From Rhodococcus sp. W8901 (GTDB lineage: Bacteria > Actinomycetota > Actinomycetes > Mycobacteriales > Mycobacteriaceae), in the NCBI RefSeq assembly GCF_013348805.1, contig NZ_CP054690.1:558001-622000 (forward strand): DNA of 64,000 nt, given 5' to 3'. This document shows, piece by piece, positions 1-7,776 of this stretch. The notes under the pieces were generated by a model. It was not told where the DNA came from and made no database searches. It worked only from the letters and a program-made list of their open reading frames with translations. Position 1 is the stretch's first letter; every line of letters begins with the position of its first letter. The position numbers and the translations under genes were made by a program.

Positions 1-141
1 CGGAGGGCACCTTCGTCTCTGTCGGTGGGAACTCGTGCCTGCGGGGCGTGCGGGGGAACTATATTTCGGGGCTGTACATCTCGATGTCAGAAGGATCGGT
101 GTCTGACCTGTCTGACCTGCCCTAGCGGAGAGGACTCGGCC

Positions 142-909
142 GTGTCGGATGACCGTGAACAGGCCCCCGCCACGTCGATGCTCGATCGGATCGAGCTGGT
201 GCTCGAGGCGCTCGACGACAACGGGTATCTGACCCTGAGTCAGACGACGCGGCTCACCGGAATTCCCAGCTCGTCGGCGCATCGTCTGCTCGAGAAGATG
301 GTGTCGATGCGCTGGCTCAACCGTGACGGATCGCGGTACGAGCTGGGGGTTCGCCTGTTCGAACTGGGATCGCGGGCAGTGCGCAATCACTGGTTCCATC
401 GGACCTCGTTGCCGATCCTCCAGGATCTGCACCGGTCCACCGGTGCCGTCGTCCACCTCGCGTTCCTCGACGGTGCCGACAGCATCTACTGGGACAAGCT
501 GTCGGGCACGTTCGGTGCCAAGGTCCCGTCCCGGATCGGCGCCCGCTATCCGGTGCACCGCTCGGCGGTCGGGAAGGCGCTGCTCATGACCCTTCCGCGC
601 GAGGTATTCGACCAGCCGGCGTTCGCGCACCTGGAGGCCGGTGTCGTGGGCGGGCGGAAGGCCCTGGAGGCCGAACTGGATCGCGCCCTCGCCGAGGGGG
701 TCACCTACGACCGGGGCACCGCCGTCCCGGAGCTCGGGTGCATCGGGGCGCCGATATCGCGGGGGATCCCCAAGCCCGCCGCGATCTCGATCTGCGGTCC
801 GCTCGACCGCATCACGAACGACCGCCGGATGGCCGAGGCCGTGCAACGAGCGGCCGCGGCGATCGAGCGGGCGGCACGCCAGGTGAACGCGGCCTCCCGC
901 ACGACGTGA
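142..909 (+). CDS. IclR-family transcriptional regulator
   Basis: A 255-residue DNA-binding regulator. The N-terminal 15-75 residues form the winged helix-turn-helix typical of IclR proteins (LTGIPSSSAHRLLEKM is the recognition region), followed by the effector-binding domain with the family pattern HRSAVGKALL near residue 145 and a PAAISICGP strand near the C-terminus. The reading frame stays open upstream to position 25, but the GTG at 142 is preferred because a GGAG motif lies about 10 nt upstream and the earlier residues look non-coding (Cys-rich). The gene is convergent with the methyltransferase gene and ends just before a strong hairpin. The effector is unknown; no neighbouring operon is visible to the left, so the target genes may lie outside the window. 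Confidence 0.88.
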   Translation: MSDDREQAPATSMLDRIELVLEALDDNGYLTLSQTTRLTGIPSSSAHRLLEKMVSMRWLNRDGSRYELGVRLFELGSRAVRNHWFHRTSLPILQDLHRSTGAVVHLAFLDGADSIYWDKLSGTFGAKVPSRIGARYPVHRSAVGKALLMTLPREVFDQPAFAHLEAGVVGGRKALEAELDRALAEGVTYDRGTAVPELGCIGAPISRGIPKPAAISICGPLDRITNDRRMAEAVQRAAAAIERAARQVNAASRTT

Positions 910-910
910 C

Positions 911-944
911 GATGCCCGCCGTCCGTACTCGGACGACGGGCATC
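911..944. terminator. Bidirectional hairpin terminator
   Basis: A 15-bp stem (GATGCCCGCCGTCCG against CGGACGACGGGCATC, one mismatch) closes a 4-nt TACT loop. It lies between the stop codons of two convergent genes, IclR (+) and the methyltransferase (-), so it probably ends transcription from both sides. There is no U-tract, as is usual in actinobacteria. Confidence 0.75.
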
Positions 945-966
945 GGCGACATCGGTGTGGCGGCGA

Positions 967-2268
967 TCAGCCCTTCCACCACGGGCGCAGCGGCACGTTC
1001 GCCTCGCCGTCGGGTCCGAGCTTGACGGCCAGCACCTGGTGCAGCTGAACGACGTTGCGTTCGAATCCCAGCCGCGAACCGGCCATGTACAGGCCCCACA
1101 CCTTCGCGGTGCCCTCGCCGACCTCGGCGACGCACGCGTCCCAGTTCTCGACCAGGTTCCGGCACCAGCCGGCGAGGGTCAGCGCGTAGTGCTCGCGCAG
1201 GTTCTCCTCGTGCCGGACCTCGAGGCCGACGTTCTGGATCTCGCTGATTATCCGGCCCGAGCCGGTGAGCTCGCCGTCCGGGAAGATGTACCGGTCGATG
1301 AAGTAGCCGGCCTTGGCGCCGCTGCGGTTGTCGGGCCGGGTGATGCAGTGGTTGAGCAGCCGTCCGCCCTCGCGCAGCTTCTCCTTCATGAAGCCGAAGT
1401 ACGCCGGGTAGTTGTGGACGCCGATGTGCTCGGTGAGGCCGATCGACGAGATGGCGTCGAACCCGGTCTCGTGGACGTCCCGGTAGTCCGAGAACCGCAC
1501 CTCGGCCAGCTCGGACAGGCCCTCCTCGGCGATCGCCTTCTGCGCCCACTCGGCCTGCTCCCGCGAGAGCGTCGCACCGATGACCTTGACGCCGCGCCGG
1601 GCGGCGTAGCGGACCATTCCACCCCAGCCGCAACCGATGTCGAGCAGCCGGTCGCCTTCCTTCAGGCCCAGCTTCTCGAAGACCAGTCGGTACTTGTTCT
1701 CCTGCGCGTCCTCGAGGCTCTGGTCCTCGGACTCGTACGCGGCGCACGTGTACGTCATCGAGGGGCCCAGCACGTGCTCGTAGAAAGTGTTCGAGACGTC
1801 GTAGTGGTGGTGGATCACCTCGGCGTCGCGGGTCTTGGAGTGCCGCAGGCCCTCCGCGAATCGGCGCCACCGCGGCAGGTGCTCCTGCGGCGGGGGAGCG
1901 ATGGGACGCAACTTGTCCCAGCCGATGGACCGGGTGATCGTTGCGAGTTCCTTCGCCGACGGGCGGTGGAAGTGCAGGTCGGTCATCGCCTTCAGGATCG
2001 CGTACGGATCGCCGGGATGGACGCCGACGGCCTCGAGATCGCCGGAGACGTACGCGCGGGCCATGCCGAGGTCGCCGGGGGCGGTGGCCAGGTAGGTGGT
2101 GCCGCGTGTCGACTTCAGGTGGAGGCCGTACTGTGCGTCCTCCGGCCCGGTCGCGCTGCCGTCGTACGCGGTGAATCGCAGCGGGATCCGGCCGTCGGAG
2201 ACGGTTTCGAGAATCTCCGCGATGCTGAGTTTCTGCGCCGTGTCGGGGTTCGTTCTGAGAGTCGTCAC
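967..2268 (-). CDS. CFA-type SAM-dependent fatty acid methyltransferase
   Basis: A 433-residue member of the cyclopropane-fatty-acid synthase superfamily, which methylates unsaturated acyl chains of phospholipids with S-adenosylmethionine. Visible marks are HHHYDVSN at 153-160, the SAM-binding loop LLDIGCGWGG at 208-217, and a GLTEHIG motif in the C-terminal half. The GTG start at 2268 overlaps the stop of the upstream FAD oxidoreductase by 4 nt (GTGA), so the two are translationally coupled. This pairing is the arrangement of the BfaB/BfaA (TmsB/TmsA) system, in which the methyltransferase makes a 10-methylene acyl chain that the FAD enzyme reduces to 10-methyl (tuberculostearic-type) fatty acid. 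That specific role is inferred from the pairing; simple cyclopropanation is the alternative. It also matches the Rv3720/Rv3719 position in the conserved backbone. Confidence 0.9.
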   Translation of the reverse strand: MTTLRTNPDTAQKLSIAEILETVSDGRIPLRFTAYDGSATGPEDAQYGLHLKSTRGTTYLATAPGDLGMARAYVSGDLEAVGVHPGDPYAILKAMTDLHFHRPSAKELATITRSIGWDKLRPIAPPPQEHLPRWRRFAEGLRHSKTRDAEVIHHHYDVSNTFYEHVLGPSMTYTCAAYESEDQSLEDAQENKYRLVFEKLGLKEGDRLLDIGCGWGGMVRYAARRGVKVIGATLSREQAEWAQKAIAEEGLSELAEVRFSDYRDVHETGFDAISSIGLTEHIGVHNYPAYFGFMKEKLREGGRLLNHCITRPDNRSGAKAGYFIDRYIFPDGELTGSGRIISEIQNVGLEVRHEENLREHYALTLAGWCRNLVENWDACVAEVGEGTAKVWGLYMAGSRLGFERNVVQLHQVLAVKLGPDGEANVPLRPWWKG

Positions 2269-3695
2269 TTTCGTTGCACCGCCTTCGAATAGAGGTCCAG
2301 GAGACGTGAATCGGGGTCGTACCGCTTCTTGATCTGGGTGTAGTGCTCGCCGCCGTAGAGCAGCGCGAACTCGTCCTCGCCGTAGAACGAGTCGGAGTAC
2401 AGGGACTTGTGACCGTCGAGGTCGCTGACCTTCTTCTCGATCAGCCGGTTCGCCGCGCCCTCGGGTGCGCCGGCCTCGATCGGCACGGACGACCAGAATC
2501 CGACGTTGACGTAGGTGCGTCCGGGCTCGAGCGGGTACAGGGGCCACGGCCGCGTGGTGTCCGCCGCGGGATGCGCGGGATCGCGAAGGCGCAACGGGCA
2601 CAGCCACAGCGGCTCGATCGGGATCTCGTCGAGGAACCAGTGCAGGAAGTCCGCCGTGTTCTCGATCGGTACCTCGATGTCCTGTACGACGCGCTCACGC
2701 GGCGGCAGCCCCTTGCGGGCCTCGAGGCGGTCGGCGATGTCGTACTTCTGGTCCAGCCCGATGAGCTTCCAGTAGAAGCTGCTGCGGCGGTAGCGCTTCG
2801 GCCAGAAGCGGCGGATCTTGGGGTTCTGGGTGCCGAACGCGCGCGAGCACCAGAACCAGTCGGTGTCCCAGCGCCACAGGTAGTCGTGGATGGTCAGGCG
2901 GTCCGTCTTCGGGTGGTTGACCGATTCGTGCTGGATGGACCGGTAGTAGATGTCCATGTCGGTGTAGTCACTCACCGGGCCCGGCTCGTCGGTCTGCACC
3001 CCGAGCGTCAGGTAGGCCTCCGTCGCGGTGAACACGACGCCGTCGAGGTAGTCGACCGCGATCCCGTCCCATCTGCGCTCCTCGACGATCCGGTCCATCG
3101 TCTCCTCGAGCTGCTTCAGGTCGGTGAAGCGCAGGTGGCGCAGCGCGACATAGGGTTTCACCGCCTCGAGCTCGATCCGGATCCGCGTGGAATAGCCGAG
3201 GGTCCCGTACGAGTTCGGGAACGACCAGAACAGATCGGAGTGCTCCCCGTCCGGGGTGGCGGTGATGATGTCGCCGCTCCCGGTGAGGACGTCGATCTCG
3301 AGCACCGACTCGTGCGGCAGGCCGTTGCGGAACGACGTCGATTCGATGCCGAGCCCGGTCACCGCGCCGCCGAGGGTGATGGTCTTGAGCTGCGGAACCA
3401 CCGGCGGCGCCAGCCCGTACGGCAGGGTGGCGGCCACGAGGTGCTCGTACGTGCACATGCCGGCGACGTCGGCGGTGCGCGCCTCCCGGTTCACCGAGAT
3501 GACGCCGTCGAGGCCCGAGACGTCCAGTCCGGGGGCGGTGCTCTTCGCCCGTGCTCGGAACAGGTTCGACGTCTTCTTCGCCAGTCGCACGTTCGCGTCC
3601 GGGGGAATTGCCCGGTAGCTGGTCAGCAGACGATCGACTCCTGCGCGATGCGCGGCGAGTCCAGTTTCGCGGATACCACTCGTAGAGTCGGCCAC
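2265..3695 (-). CDS. FAD-binding oxidoreductase, partner of the fatty acid methyltransferase
   Basis: A 476-residue flavoprotein of the VAO/DHCR24-like family. The FAD-binding fold is seen between residues about 50 and 200, including the pattern TITLGGAVTGLGIESTSFRNG, which is the pyrophosphate-binding segment of this family. No transmembrane segment is obvious. It starts with GTG at 3695 (a weak CAGGG lies upstream) and ends inside the start codon of the methyltransferase gene, so both are one operon. In the BfaA/TmsA model the enzyme reduces the 10-methylene fatty acyl intermediate to the 10-methyl branched chain, a common membrane lipid in Rhodococcus and mycobacteria. The substrate assignment is an inference from the gene pair; the flavin-oxidoreductase assignment is firm. 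Confidence 0.85.
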   Translation of the reverse strand: MADSTSGIRETGLAAHRAGVDRLLTSYRAIPPDANVRLAKKTSNLFRARAKSTAPGLDVSGLDGVISVNREARTADVAGMCTYEHLVAATLPYGLAPPVVPQLKTITLGGAVTGLGIESTSFRNGLPHESVLEIDVLTGSGDIITATPDGEHSDLFWSFPNSYGTLGYSTRIRIELEAVKPYVALRHLRFTDLKQLEETMDRIVEERRWDGIAVDYLDGVVFTATEAYLTLGVQTDEPGPVSDYTDMDIYYRSIQHESVNHPKTDRLTIHDYLWRWDTDWFWCSRAFGTQNPKIRRFWPKRYRRSSFYWKLIGLDQKYDIADRLEARKGLPPRERVVQDIEVPIENTADFLHWFLDEIPIEPLWLCPLRLRDPAHPAADTTRPWPLYPLEPGRTYVNVGFWSSVPIEAGAPEGAANRLIEKKVSDLDGHKSLYSDSFYGEDEFALLYGGEHYTQIKKRYDPDSRLLDLYSKAVQRK

Positions 3696-3866
3696 ACCCT
3701 GACGCTATCGCTAGTCGGATCGGCGGGCCACGGATATCCCGGTGCGTCGCCATTCTGTAGCCATGCTAACGACTTGGCGGCCGCGGCGTGAGGTGCCCGC
3801 ACGATCGTCGCCATCGCGGGCGAACGTGCAGGATGGAGGGGTACACCCAGAGCAAGGAGACAGTTA
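3696..3866. promoter_or_regulatory. Divergent intergenic region, FAD oxidoreductase and SRPBCC gene
   Basis: The 171-bp space separates two diverging transcription units and must hold promoters for both. I see no convincing -35/-10 pair or operator. An AGGAG motif at about 3855-3860 is the ribosome-binding site of the SRPBCC gene. Confidence 0.4.
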
Positions 3867-4301
3867 GTGGCACAGGTCAGCGCCAGCAGTTCGATCACCA
3901 CCACCGCGGCCCCCGAGCATGTGCTCGCCGCCCTGTCGGACTACGAGACCGTCCGACCGCGGATCCTGCCGCAGCAGTATCTCGACTATCGGGTGCTCGA
4001 GGGCGGCCAGGGCGCGGGCACGGTTGCCCAGTGGACGCTGCAGGCCACCGAGAAGCGCTCGCGTGACATCAAGGCGTCGGTCACCGTTGCCGGCCACACC
4101 ATCACCGAGCGTGATGCGAACTCATCACTCGTCACGACGTGGGAGGTGGCCCCCTCCGGGACCGGCTCCACGGTCACCACGACGACGGAGTGGAAGGGCG
4201 CGGGCGGCATCGGCGGCTTCTTCGAGCGCACCTTCGCGCCCCTCGGGCTGCGCAAGATCCAGGAGAAGACGCTGTCGAATCTGGTTCGCGAGCTGGGGTA
4301 A
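3867..4301 (+). CDS. SRPBCC-fold lipid/ligand-binding protein
   Basis: A 144-residue protein of the START/Bet v1-like SRPBCC superfamily. It begins with the typical pattern of beta-strand then helix ([20 protein letters not shown]), and ends with the long C-terminal helix ([18 protein letters not shown]) that covers the hydrophobic pocket. The GTG start has AGGAG about 8 nt upstream. It stands 50 bp before ybaB-recR and is transcribed with them; the same order occurs at Rv3718c-Rv3715c in M. tuberculosis, so the linkage is old. The ligand is unknown. It may act in polyketide- or lipid-related chemistry or just bind a hydrophobic molecule; nothing in the sequence settles this. Confidence 0.8.
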   Translation: MAQVSASSSITTTAAPEHVLAALSDYETVRPRILPQQYLDYRVLEGGQGAGTVAQWTLQATEKRSRDIKASVTVAGHTITERDANSSLVTTWEVAPSGTGSTVTTTTEWKGAGGIGGFFERTFAPLGLRKIQEKTLSNLVRELG

Positions 4302-4351
4302 GGCCCGCGACGGACTACGCTGGCAACGCGACTTCAGAAAGGACCATTCAG

Positions 4352-4693
4352 GTGCAACCAGGTGGACAGCCCGACATGCAGCAGCTGCTCGCGCAGGCGC
4401 AGCAGATGCAGCAGCAGTTGATGGCCGCGCAGGCGGAAATGGCGCAGGCCGAGGTGACCGGTCAGGCCGGTGGAGGCCTGGTGACCGCGACGGTCAAGGG
4501 CACCGGTGAGGTCGTCGGCCTCACGATCGATCCCAAGGTGGTGGATCCGGACGACGTCGAGACCCTGCAGGATCTCGTCATCGGTGCGATCGCCGACGCG
4601 TCGAACAAGGCGCAGGAGTTCGCGGCGAGCAAGCTCGGCCCGCTGGCTGGCGGCTTCGGTGGGGGCGGTCTGCCCGGACTGCCCGGTTTCTAG
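4352..4693 (+). CDS. ybaB: YbaB/EbfC family nucleoid-associated protein
   Basis: A 113-residue YbaB/EbfC protein, a dimeric DNA-binding nucleoid-associated factor usually encoded beside recR. The N-terminal helix is Gln/Met rich ([19 protein letters not shown]) and is followed by the conserved [21 protein letters not shown] core at about residues 40-60, then an acidic [16 protein letters not shown] helix. The C-terminus is a Gly-rich tail. GTG at 4352 is chosen because AAAGGA sits 9 nt upstream and the YbaB core begins at once; the frame is open further upstream but without family similarity. It is followed by recR after 9 bp. In many bacteria dnaX precedes this pair; here an SRPBCC gene does. 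Confidence 0.9.
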   Translation: MQPGGQPDMQQLLAQAQQMQQQLMAAQAEMAQAEVTGQAGGGLVTATVKGTGEVVGLTIDPKVVDPDDVETLQDLVIGAIADASNKAQEFAASKLGPLAGGFGGGGLPGLPGF

Positions 4694-4702
4694 GACCGCG
4701 CG

Positions 4703-5311
4703 TTGTACGAGGGTCCCGTCCAGGACTTGATCGACGAGCTGGGCAAGCTGCCCGGTATCGGGCCCAAGAGCGCCCAGCGCATCGCGTTCCACCTGTTGAC
4801 GGTCGAGCCGCCGGAGATCGACCGGTTGCAGGCCGTCCTGCAGCGGGTGCGCGACGGCGTCCAGTTCTGCATCGTGTGCGGCACCGTCTCCGAGGAGGAG
4901 AAGTGTCGCATCTGCTCCGACCCGCGTCGGGACCGGACGATGGTGTGCGTCGTCGAGGAACCGAAGGACGTGCAGGCGATCGAGCGCACCCGTGAGTTCC
5001 GGGGGCGCTACCACGTTCTCGGTGGCGCGCTCGATCCGCTCAGCGGCATCGGGCCGGACCAGCTGCGGATCCGGGAGTTGTTGGCCCGCATCGGCAATCA
5101 GGAGGACGGCGTCGACGTCGCCGAGGTGATCATCGCGACCGACCCGAACACCGAGGGGGAGGCGACGGCGACGTACCTGGTGCGGATGCTGCGGGATTTC
5201 CCCGGCCTGACGGTGTCCCGGCTGGCGTCGGGGCTGCCGATGGGTGGCGATCTCGAGTTCGCCGACGAGCTCACGCTCGGTCGCGCGCTGTCGGGGCGCC
5301 GGACGCTGTAG
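4703..5311 (+). CDS. recR: Recombination mediator RecR
   Basis: A 202-residue RecR, the partner of RecF/RecO in loading RecA at gaps and in daughter-strand gap repair. Residues 13-30 form the helix-hairpin-helix ([20 protein letters not shown]), C56, C59, C68 and C71 form the C4 zinc finger, and residues 80-175 are the Toprim domain ([29 protein letters not shown]). The C-terminal [18 protein letters not shown] is typical. The start is TTG at 4703: the family begins exactly at [13 protein letters not shown] and no ATG/GTG fits. Length is normal and nothing looks damaged. It is the last gene of the SRPBCC-ybaB-recR unit and ends a few bases before a strong hairpin. Confidence 0.97.
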   Translation: MYEGPVQDLIDELGKLPGIGPKSAQRIAFHLLTVEPPEIDRLQAVLQRVRDGVQFCIVCGTVSEEEKCRICSDPRRDRTMVCVVEEPKDVQAIERTREFRGRYHVLGGALDPLSGIGPDQLRIRELLARIGNQEDGVDVAEVIIATDPNTEGEATATYLVRMLRDFPGLTVSRLASGLPMGGDLEFADELTLGRALSGRRTL

Positions 5312-5314
5312 CGG

Positions 5315-6250
5315 CTACCGAGCCTGCGGTGTGCCCCCGAGTCCGTGTCCCGGATTCGGGGGCACACTGCTCTGCGCGGTCACCGTCCGGCGGAGCGACT
5401 CGACCAGGTCGGACAGGCCGGGGGAGGCGGCCGCGCCGGTGCGGACGATCCCGCTCACGGGCACGCGCAGCCGGTTGCGGGCCTCCCGCATGAGGGCCAG
5501 TCCGGTGCGGGGTGCCTCGCCGACGGTGCTCGCGTAGAGGACCGTCCAGGCCCGGGGGTTGGTGATGACGTCGAGGATCGCGGTGTGGTCGCGCGCGATC
5601 GGTGGCCCGAGTTGCACCCGGCGTCCGACGTCGACGAAGGCGTTCTCGACGACCGTGTGGATCAGGACCTGACTGGACCGCGGTGGCAGCAGTAGCGGGT
5701 AGGGGGCGAGCTCGCCCAGTTCGACGGTGGAGAACGCCGACACCGGATGCCGGCTCGACGTCGCGATCATCAGGTCCTCGACGCCCAGTTCCACCGTCTC
5801 CAGGCCCGGTCGGTCCACCTCCCCGCGGATCAGGGCGATGTCGGCGTCCCCGGCGGACACCGCGTCGATGCGGTCGGTGAAGTTCTTGATCACGAACTCG
5901 ATGTCCAGGTCCGGGTGCCGCTCGCGCACGCGGGCGATGGCGTCGAGGCTCTGCGGCGCGAAGCTCATGCTCGCGGTGATCCGGATCCGGTCGCGCGGTC
6001 CCTTCGCGACGGCGAAGGCCTTGGTCTCGAGGCTGAGCACCTCCTGCGCGATCGGTACGAGCCGGGTTCCGGCCGGGCTGAGGCGCACGACCCGGGTCGA
6101 TCGTTCGAACAGCGGCGCGCCGAGTTCCTGCTCGAGCTTGGTGATCTGGTGGCTGATGGCAGACTGCGAAATGAAGCAGCGCTCGGCCGCTCGGCTGAAG
6201 CTCAGCTCCTCGCTCACGGCGAGGAAGTAGCGCAGCTGTCGGAAGTCCAT
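5315..6250 (-). CDS. LysR-family transcriptional regulator
   Basis: A 311-residue LysR-type regulator. The N-terminal winged helix-turn-helix covers residues 1-60 (DFRQLRYFLAVSEELSFSRAAERCFISQSAISHQI) and the rest is the periplasmic-binding-like effector domain. The ATG at 6250 is the first residue of the family. It diverges from ndh, with a 118-bp shared control region carrying a T-N11-A box 14 bp upstream of this start, so it probably regulates itself and may regulate ndh. The effector cannot be told from sequence. The last 17 residues (SSVPPNPGHGLGGTPQAR) overlap the recR terminator hairpin and lie outside the conserved fold. Confidence 0.9.
   Translation of the reverse strand: MDFRQLRYFLAVSEELSFSRAAERCFISQSAISHQITKLEQELGAPLFERSTRVVRLSPAGTRLVPIAQEVLSLETKAFAVAKGPRDRIRITASMSFAPQSLDAIARVRERHPDLDIEFVIKNFTDRIDAVSAGDADIALIRGEVDRPGLETVELGVEDLMIATSSRHPVSAFSTVELGELAPYPLLLPPRSSQVLIHTVVENAFVDVGRRVQLGPPIARDHTAILDVITNPRAWTVLYASTVGEAPRTGLALMREARNRLRVPVSGIVRTGAAASPGLSDLVESLRRTVTAQSSVPPNPGHGLGGTPQAR
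5330..5366. terminator. Hairpin terminator embedded in a convergent gene end
   Basis: A perfect 11-bp stem, TGTGCCCCCGA (5330-5340) and TCGGGGGCACA (5356-5366), lies 19 bp after the recR stop. An inner TCC/GGA adds pairs. The hairpin lies inside the last codons of the convergent LysR gene (ends 5315), so it serves recR and at the same time encodes the regulator's Pro/Gly-rich tail. Confidence 0.7.
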
Positions 6251-6263
6251 GACGACATACTAC

Positions 6264-6282
6264 TTATGAGCAATCGAGATAA
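6264..6282. promoter_or_regulatory. Candidate LysR-type operator (T-N11-A)
   Basis: TTAT, 11 nt, then ATAA forms the dyad expected for LysR-type binding sites (T-N11-A). It lies 14 bp upstream of the LysR start and 87 bp upstream of the ndh start in an unusually AT-rich stretch. The role is inferred from the consensus and the divergent position. Confidence 0.5.
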
Positions 6283-6368
6283 CTGTTTTCCGAATATCCC
6301 TGATTACTGGCGCAAACGTCGTTAGCGCTCCTACGGTGTTCCTCATACATCTCGACGAGGAGGTACCC

Positions 6369-7706
6369 GTGAGCGAAGTAGCAGTCGACCGGACCGAAGT
6401 AGTGATCGTTGGTTCCGGATTCGGTGCCCTCGCTGCGGCGAAGAAGCTGGCCAAGGCCGGCAAGCCCTTCGTTCTGATCTCGGAGACCACCGAGCATCTC
6501 TTCCAGCCGCTGCTGTACCAGGTGGCGACCGGTGTCCTGGCCGCCGGTGAGATCGCCCCGTCGGTGCGCGCGATCCTCGCCAAGTATCCCAACGCCGACG
6601 TCCGGCTCGGCCGCGTCGTCGACGTGCACCCGGAGGAGCAGGAGCTGGTCTACGAGGCTGCCGGTCAGCGGCACACTCTCGGCTACAGCTCGCTGATCGC
6701 CGCCACCGGCGCACGGCAGTCGTACTTCGGCCGCGACGAGTTCTCGAAGGTCACCTACGCGCTCAAGACCGTCGACGACGCCGAGCGGCTGCGCGCCCAG
6801 ATCGTGCGCTGCTTCGAGGAGGCTCACACCACCACCGACCTCGAGCGCCGCAAGAACCTGCTCAGCTTCATCGTCATCGGTGCCGGTGCGACCGGTGTCG
6901 AGCTGGCCGGGCAGATCAAGGAGCTCGCGGGTCGCTACTTCGAGCAGTCGATCCGCGGCGTCACCGCCGACGACGTCACCGTCACCCTCGTCGAGGGCGC
7001 CGGGGTCGCGATGCCCGCGTACGGCGGCAAGCTCAGCGAGTACACCAAGGAGTCGCTCGAGAAGTCGGGTGTCGAGGTGGTCCTGGGCACCCTCGTGACC
7101 GATATCGACGAGCACGGCGCGACCTTCAAGGCGCACGGCAGCGACACCGGTGAGCGTCGCACCGCCGAGACCATCATCTGGTCGGCGGGCGTGCAGGCCA
7201 ACGACTTCGCGGCCGCGCTCGCCGAGCGCACCGGTTGCGAGACCGACCGCGCCGGACGCCTGCTGGTCAACCCCGACCTCACCGTCGGTGGCCGCGCCGA
7301 CATCTTCGCCGTCGGCGACATGACGTCGCTGAACAACCTGCCCGGGCAGTCGCCTGTCGCGATGCAGGGTGGCCGGCACGTGGCCGCGACGATCCTCGGT
7401 AAGACCAAGCGCGGCACGCCCTTCAAGTTCCGCGACAAGGGCTCGATGGCGATCATCAACCGCTTCCGCGCCGTGACGAAGGTCAAGAGCATCGAGCTCA
7501 CCGGCTTCGTCGCGTGGGTGCTGTGGCTCGCGGTGCACATGGTGTACCTGGTGGGCTTCCGCAACCGCTACGTCGCGGTGATGTCGTGGTTCGGATCGTT
7601 CCTCGGCCACCGGCGCCCGCACTTCCACTACGCGCAGGAGATCGGGCCGATCGAAGCCCCGGACACCCGCCTCACCGACGACGAACCAGTCAAGGCTGCC
7701 GCTTAG
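6369..7706 (+). CDS. ndh: Type II NADH dehydrogenase (NADH:quinone oxidoreductase)
   Basis: A 445-residue non-proton-pumping NDH-2, which passes electrons from NADH via FAD to the membrane quinone pool. It has two Rossmann nucleotide-binding sites, VVIVGSGFGALAAAKKL near residue 10 (FAD) and FIVIGAGATGVELAG near 170 (NADH), and an AVGDMTSL FAD motif near 315. The C-terminal hydrophobic stretch around residues 375-405 (FVAWVLWLAVHMVYLVG) anchors it to the membrane. GTG at 6369 is chosen: GAGGAGG stands just upstream. The gene is monocistronic, with a perfect 17-bp terminator stem after it, and diverges from a LysR regulator. It serves as the respiratory outlet for NADH made by the beta-oxidation genes around it, though it is a general enzyme. 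Confidence 0.92.
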   Translation: MSEVAVDRTEVVIVGSGFGALAAAKKLAKAGKPFVLISETTEHLFQPLLYQVATGVLAAGEIAPSVRAILAKYPNADVRLGRVVDVHPEEQELVYEAAGQRHTLGYSSLIAATGARQSYFGRDEFSKVTYALKTVDDAERLRAQIVRCFEEAHTTTDLERRKNLLSFIVIGAGATGVELAGQIKELAGRYFEQSIRGVTADDVTVTLVEGAGVAMPAYGGKLSEYTKESLEKSGVEVVLGTLVTDIDEHGATFKAHGSDTGERRTAETIIWSAGVQANDFAAALAERTGCETDRAGRLLVNPDLTVGGRADIFAVGDMTSLNNLPGQSPVAMQGGRHVAATILGKTKRGTPFKFRDKGSMAIINRFRAVTKVKSIELTGFVAWVLWLAVHMVYLVGFRNRYVAVMSWFGSFLGHRRPHFHYAQEIGPIEAPDTRLTDDEPVKAAA

Positions 7707-7715
7707 CTCATCGAC

Positions 7716-7768
7716 AACGGGCGGTTACTGCGACATCGGCCGAGAGCCGAGCGCAGTAACCGCCCGTT
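7716..7768. terminator. Long perfect hairpin terminator between convergent genes
   Basis: AACGGGCGGTTACTGCG (7716-7732) pairs perfectly over 17 bp with CGCAGTAACCGCCCGTT (7752-7768), with a 19-nt loop. It lies between the ndh stop and the stop of the acyl-CoA synthetase gene on the other strand, so it most likely stops both. Confidence 0.85.
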
Positions 7769-7776
7769 CGGCGTTT

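Noticed and set aside
1-141. N-terminal extension of the IclR gene (start at 25)
   Set aside because: The extra 39 residues are Cys/Gly/Arg-rich with no similarity, and the GTG at 142 has a clear ribosome-binding site.
955-2292. Long plus-strand frame opposite the fatty acid methyltransferase
   Set aside because: It is the mirror of the real gene, with no domain signature and no ribosome-binding site.
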